DNA of 6,848 nt from Chloroflexota bacterium (GTDB lineage: Bacteria; Chloroflexota; Anaerolineae; UBA1429). The translations under genes were made by a program, and so were the position numbers. Where the stretch lies: NCBI GenBank assembly GCA_012515695.1, contig JAAYXX010000556.1, positions 1-6,848 on the forward strand. The letters are read 5' to 3'. The number at the start of each line of letters is the position of its first letter. Positions within the stretch are counted from its first letter, which is position 1. This document shows, one piece after another, positions 6,123 to 6,848 of this stretch. The notes under the pieces are model-generated. The model made no database searches. It worked only from the letters and a program-made list of their open reading frames with translations, and had not been told where the DNA came from.

Positions 6123-6848
6123 ATGAACGACCGCGAGCGCATCTTGACCATGTTTCGTGGCGGCGTGCCGGATCGCGTGCCGTGGTTTGGCGACTTGACC
6201 TATTGGGCTGGGGCGATGGAGCGGCGCGGCGAGGTTCCGCGTAACTGGCAGAGCAGCGAGAGTTATTACCAGTTCCACCGCGAGCTGGGCGTGGGCTTTT
6301 ATTTGCAGGGGTACTTTGCCTTCCGCACGGTGACGGATGGCGATGTGGAGATCGAGGAGCGCACAGATGAGCGCGCGCGCTGGCGGCAGGTGCGAACGCC
6401 GGTGGGCACTTTGCAGGAGGAATGGCGGTTCTTGCCCGAAGCCTATGCCTGGGCGCCTGTGCAGCGCATGATCAAGACTCCGGCAGACCTGCCCGCGCTG
6501 CGCTATTGGTATGAGCATCGCTACTACCTGCCCGACGAGGAAGAGGCTCTGCGCCGTCGCCCGCTGGTTGATGATTTGGGGGTGGTGCTGTGCTATCTCC
6601 CGCGCAGCCCGTTCATGGAATTGATGGCCGAGTTGGCGGGGATTCGCAACATCGTCAATATCTGGATGGAAGCGCCAGACGCCTTTGATGAGACGATGGA
6701 AGTGCTGTATGCTTCAACGGATCGCGCCGCCGAGATCGCGACGGCTGTCCCTGCTGATTGTCTGATGATCCCCGAAAACCTGTCTTCTGAGGTCGTGGGG
6801 GTGCGGTTTTACGAGCGATATGTGCAGCCCTGGGAGGCCAAATGGACC
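6123..6848 (+). CDS. URO-D superfamily protein, methyltransferase-like, N-terminal part (3' end outside window)
   Basis: An open frame of 242 codons running off the window; full-length relatives are about 340-380 residues. It starts MNDRERILTMFRGGVPDRVPW, matching the 'R.RIL....G...DRVP' opening of uroporphyrinogen-decarboxylase-like proteins. RTPVGTLQEEWRF (91-103) and VQRMIKTPADLPALRYWYE (113-131) fit the uncharacterised COG0407-type group. MIPENLSSEVVGVRFYERY (215-233) also fits and is probably a pocket-lining strand-loop. The RQAGR arginine motif of true heme-pathway HemE is absent; the corresponding place reads WFGDLTYW (21-28). A role in heme synthesis is therefore unlikely. Such proteins are often corrinoid-linked methyltransferases (MtaA/CmuA relatives); the zinc-binding His/Cys ligands that would test this lie downstream of the window. 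The start has a good ribosome site and follows the PHP gene by 33 bp. Confidence 0.85.
   Translation, partial: MNDRERILTMFRGGVPDRVPWFGDLTYWAGAMERRGEVPRNWQSSESYYQFHRELGVGFYLQGYFAFRTVTDGDVEIEERTDERARWRQVRTPVGTLQEEWRFLPEAYAWAPVQRMIKTPADLPALRYWYEHRYYLPDEEEALRRRPLVDDLGVVLCYLPRSPFMELMAELAGIRNIVNIWMEAPDAFDETMEVLYASTDRAAEIATAVPADCLMIPENLSSEVVGVRFYERYVQPWEAKWT

Noticed and set aside
5277..6518. Long antisense open frame of 413 codons on the - strand across the PHP and URO-D genes
   Set aside because: It lies opposite two genes with clear family motifs. Its translation is His/Arg/Leu-rich with no recognisable domain, typical of an antisense shadow in GC-rich DNA.

Overview
The window carries seven protein-coding genes, all on the + strand, packed with gaps of under 100 bp or with overlaps. 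Both ends cut a gene. By eye the DNA is GC-rich (roughly 60%). No tRNA, rRNA, CRISPR array, transposase or phage gene is visible. A divergent FtsA-like gene and a membrane-anchored baseplate-J-like gene sit between alaS and the ruvX-mltG pair. That layout, the sequence style of those two proteins, and the corrinoid-methyltransferase-like URO-D protein suggest a member of the Chloroflexota, probably near Anaerolineae. This taxonomic call is an inference from memory of such genomes and is only moderately certain.

Layout: (1) 1-804, the C-terminal third of alanyl-tRNA synthetase. (2) 844-2079, a protein that follows the FtsA fold from end to end but has lost the phosphate-binding motifs of an actin-like ATPase. 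Its start codon lies in a 23-bp imperfect palindrome. (3) 2123-3661, a single-pass membrane protein with a cytoplasmic Rossmann-like domain and a large extracytoplasmic part resembling baseplate J/gp47. (4) 3630-4055, RuvX/YqgF, overlapping the previous gene by 32 nt. (5) 4052-5224, MltG, overlapping ruvX by 4 nt with a GTG start. (6) A 97-bp spacer with an imperfect hairpin. (7) 5322-6089, a PHP-domain metal-dependent hydrolase. (8) 6123 to the window end, the N-terminal 242 residues of a URO-D-superfamily protein that is not a typical HemE.

Genes 844-5224 are spaced like one translationally coupled unit. MltG sets peptidoglycan strand length at the membrane. A pseudo-FtsA and a bitopic protein directly upstream therefore suggest an uncharacterised envelope or division-associated pair, resembling in layout the PilM (actin-like) / PilN (bitopic) partnership. 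This pair is the most interesting content of the window. The PHP and URO-D genes probably form a second, metabolic unit. Shine-Dalgarno sequences of the GGGAG(G) type precede the 2123, 3630, 4052 and 6123 starts, but are weak or badly spaced before 844 and 5322. Those two genes are also the likely first genes of their units.
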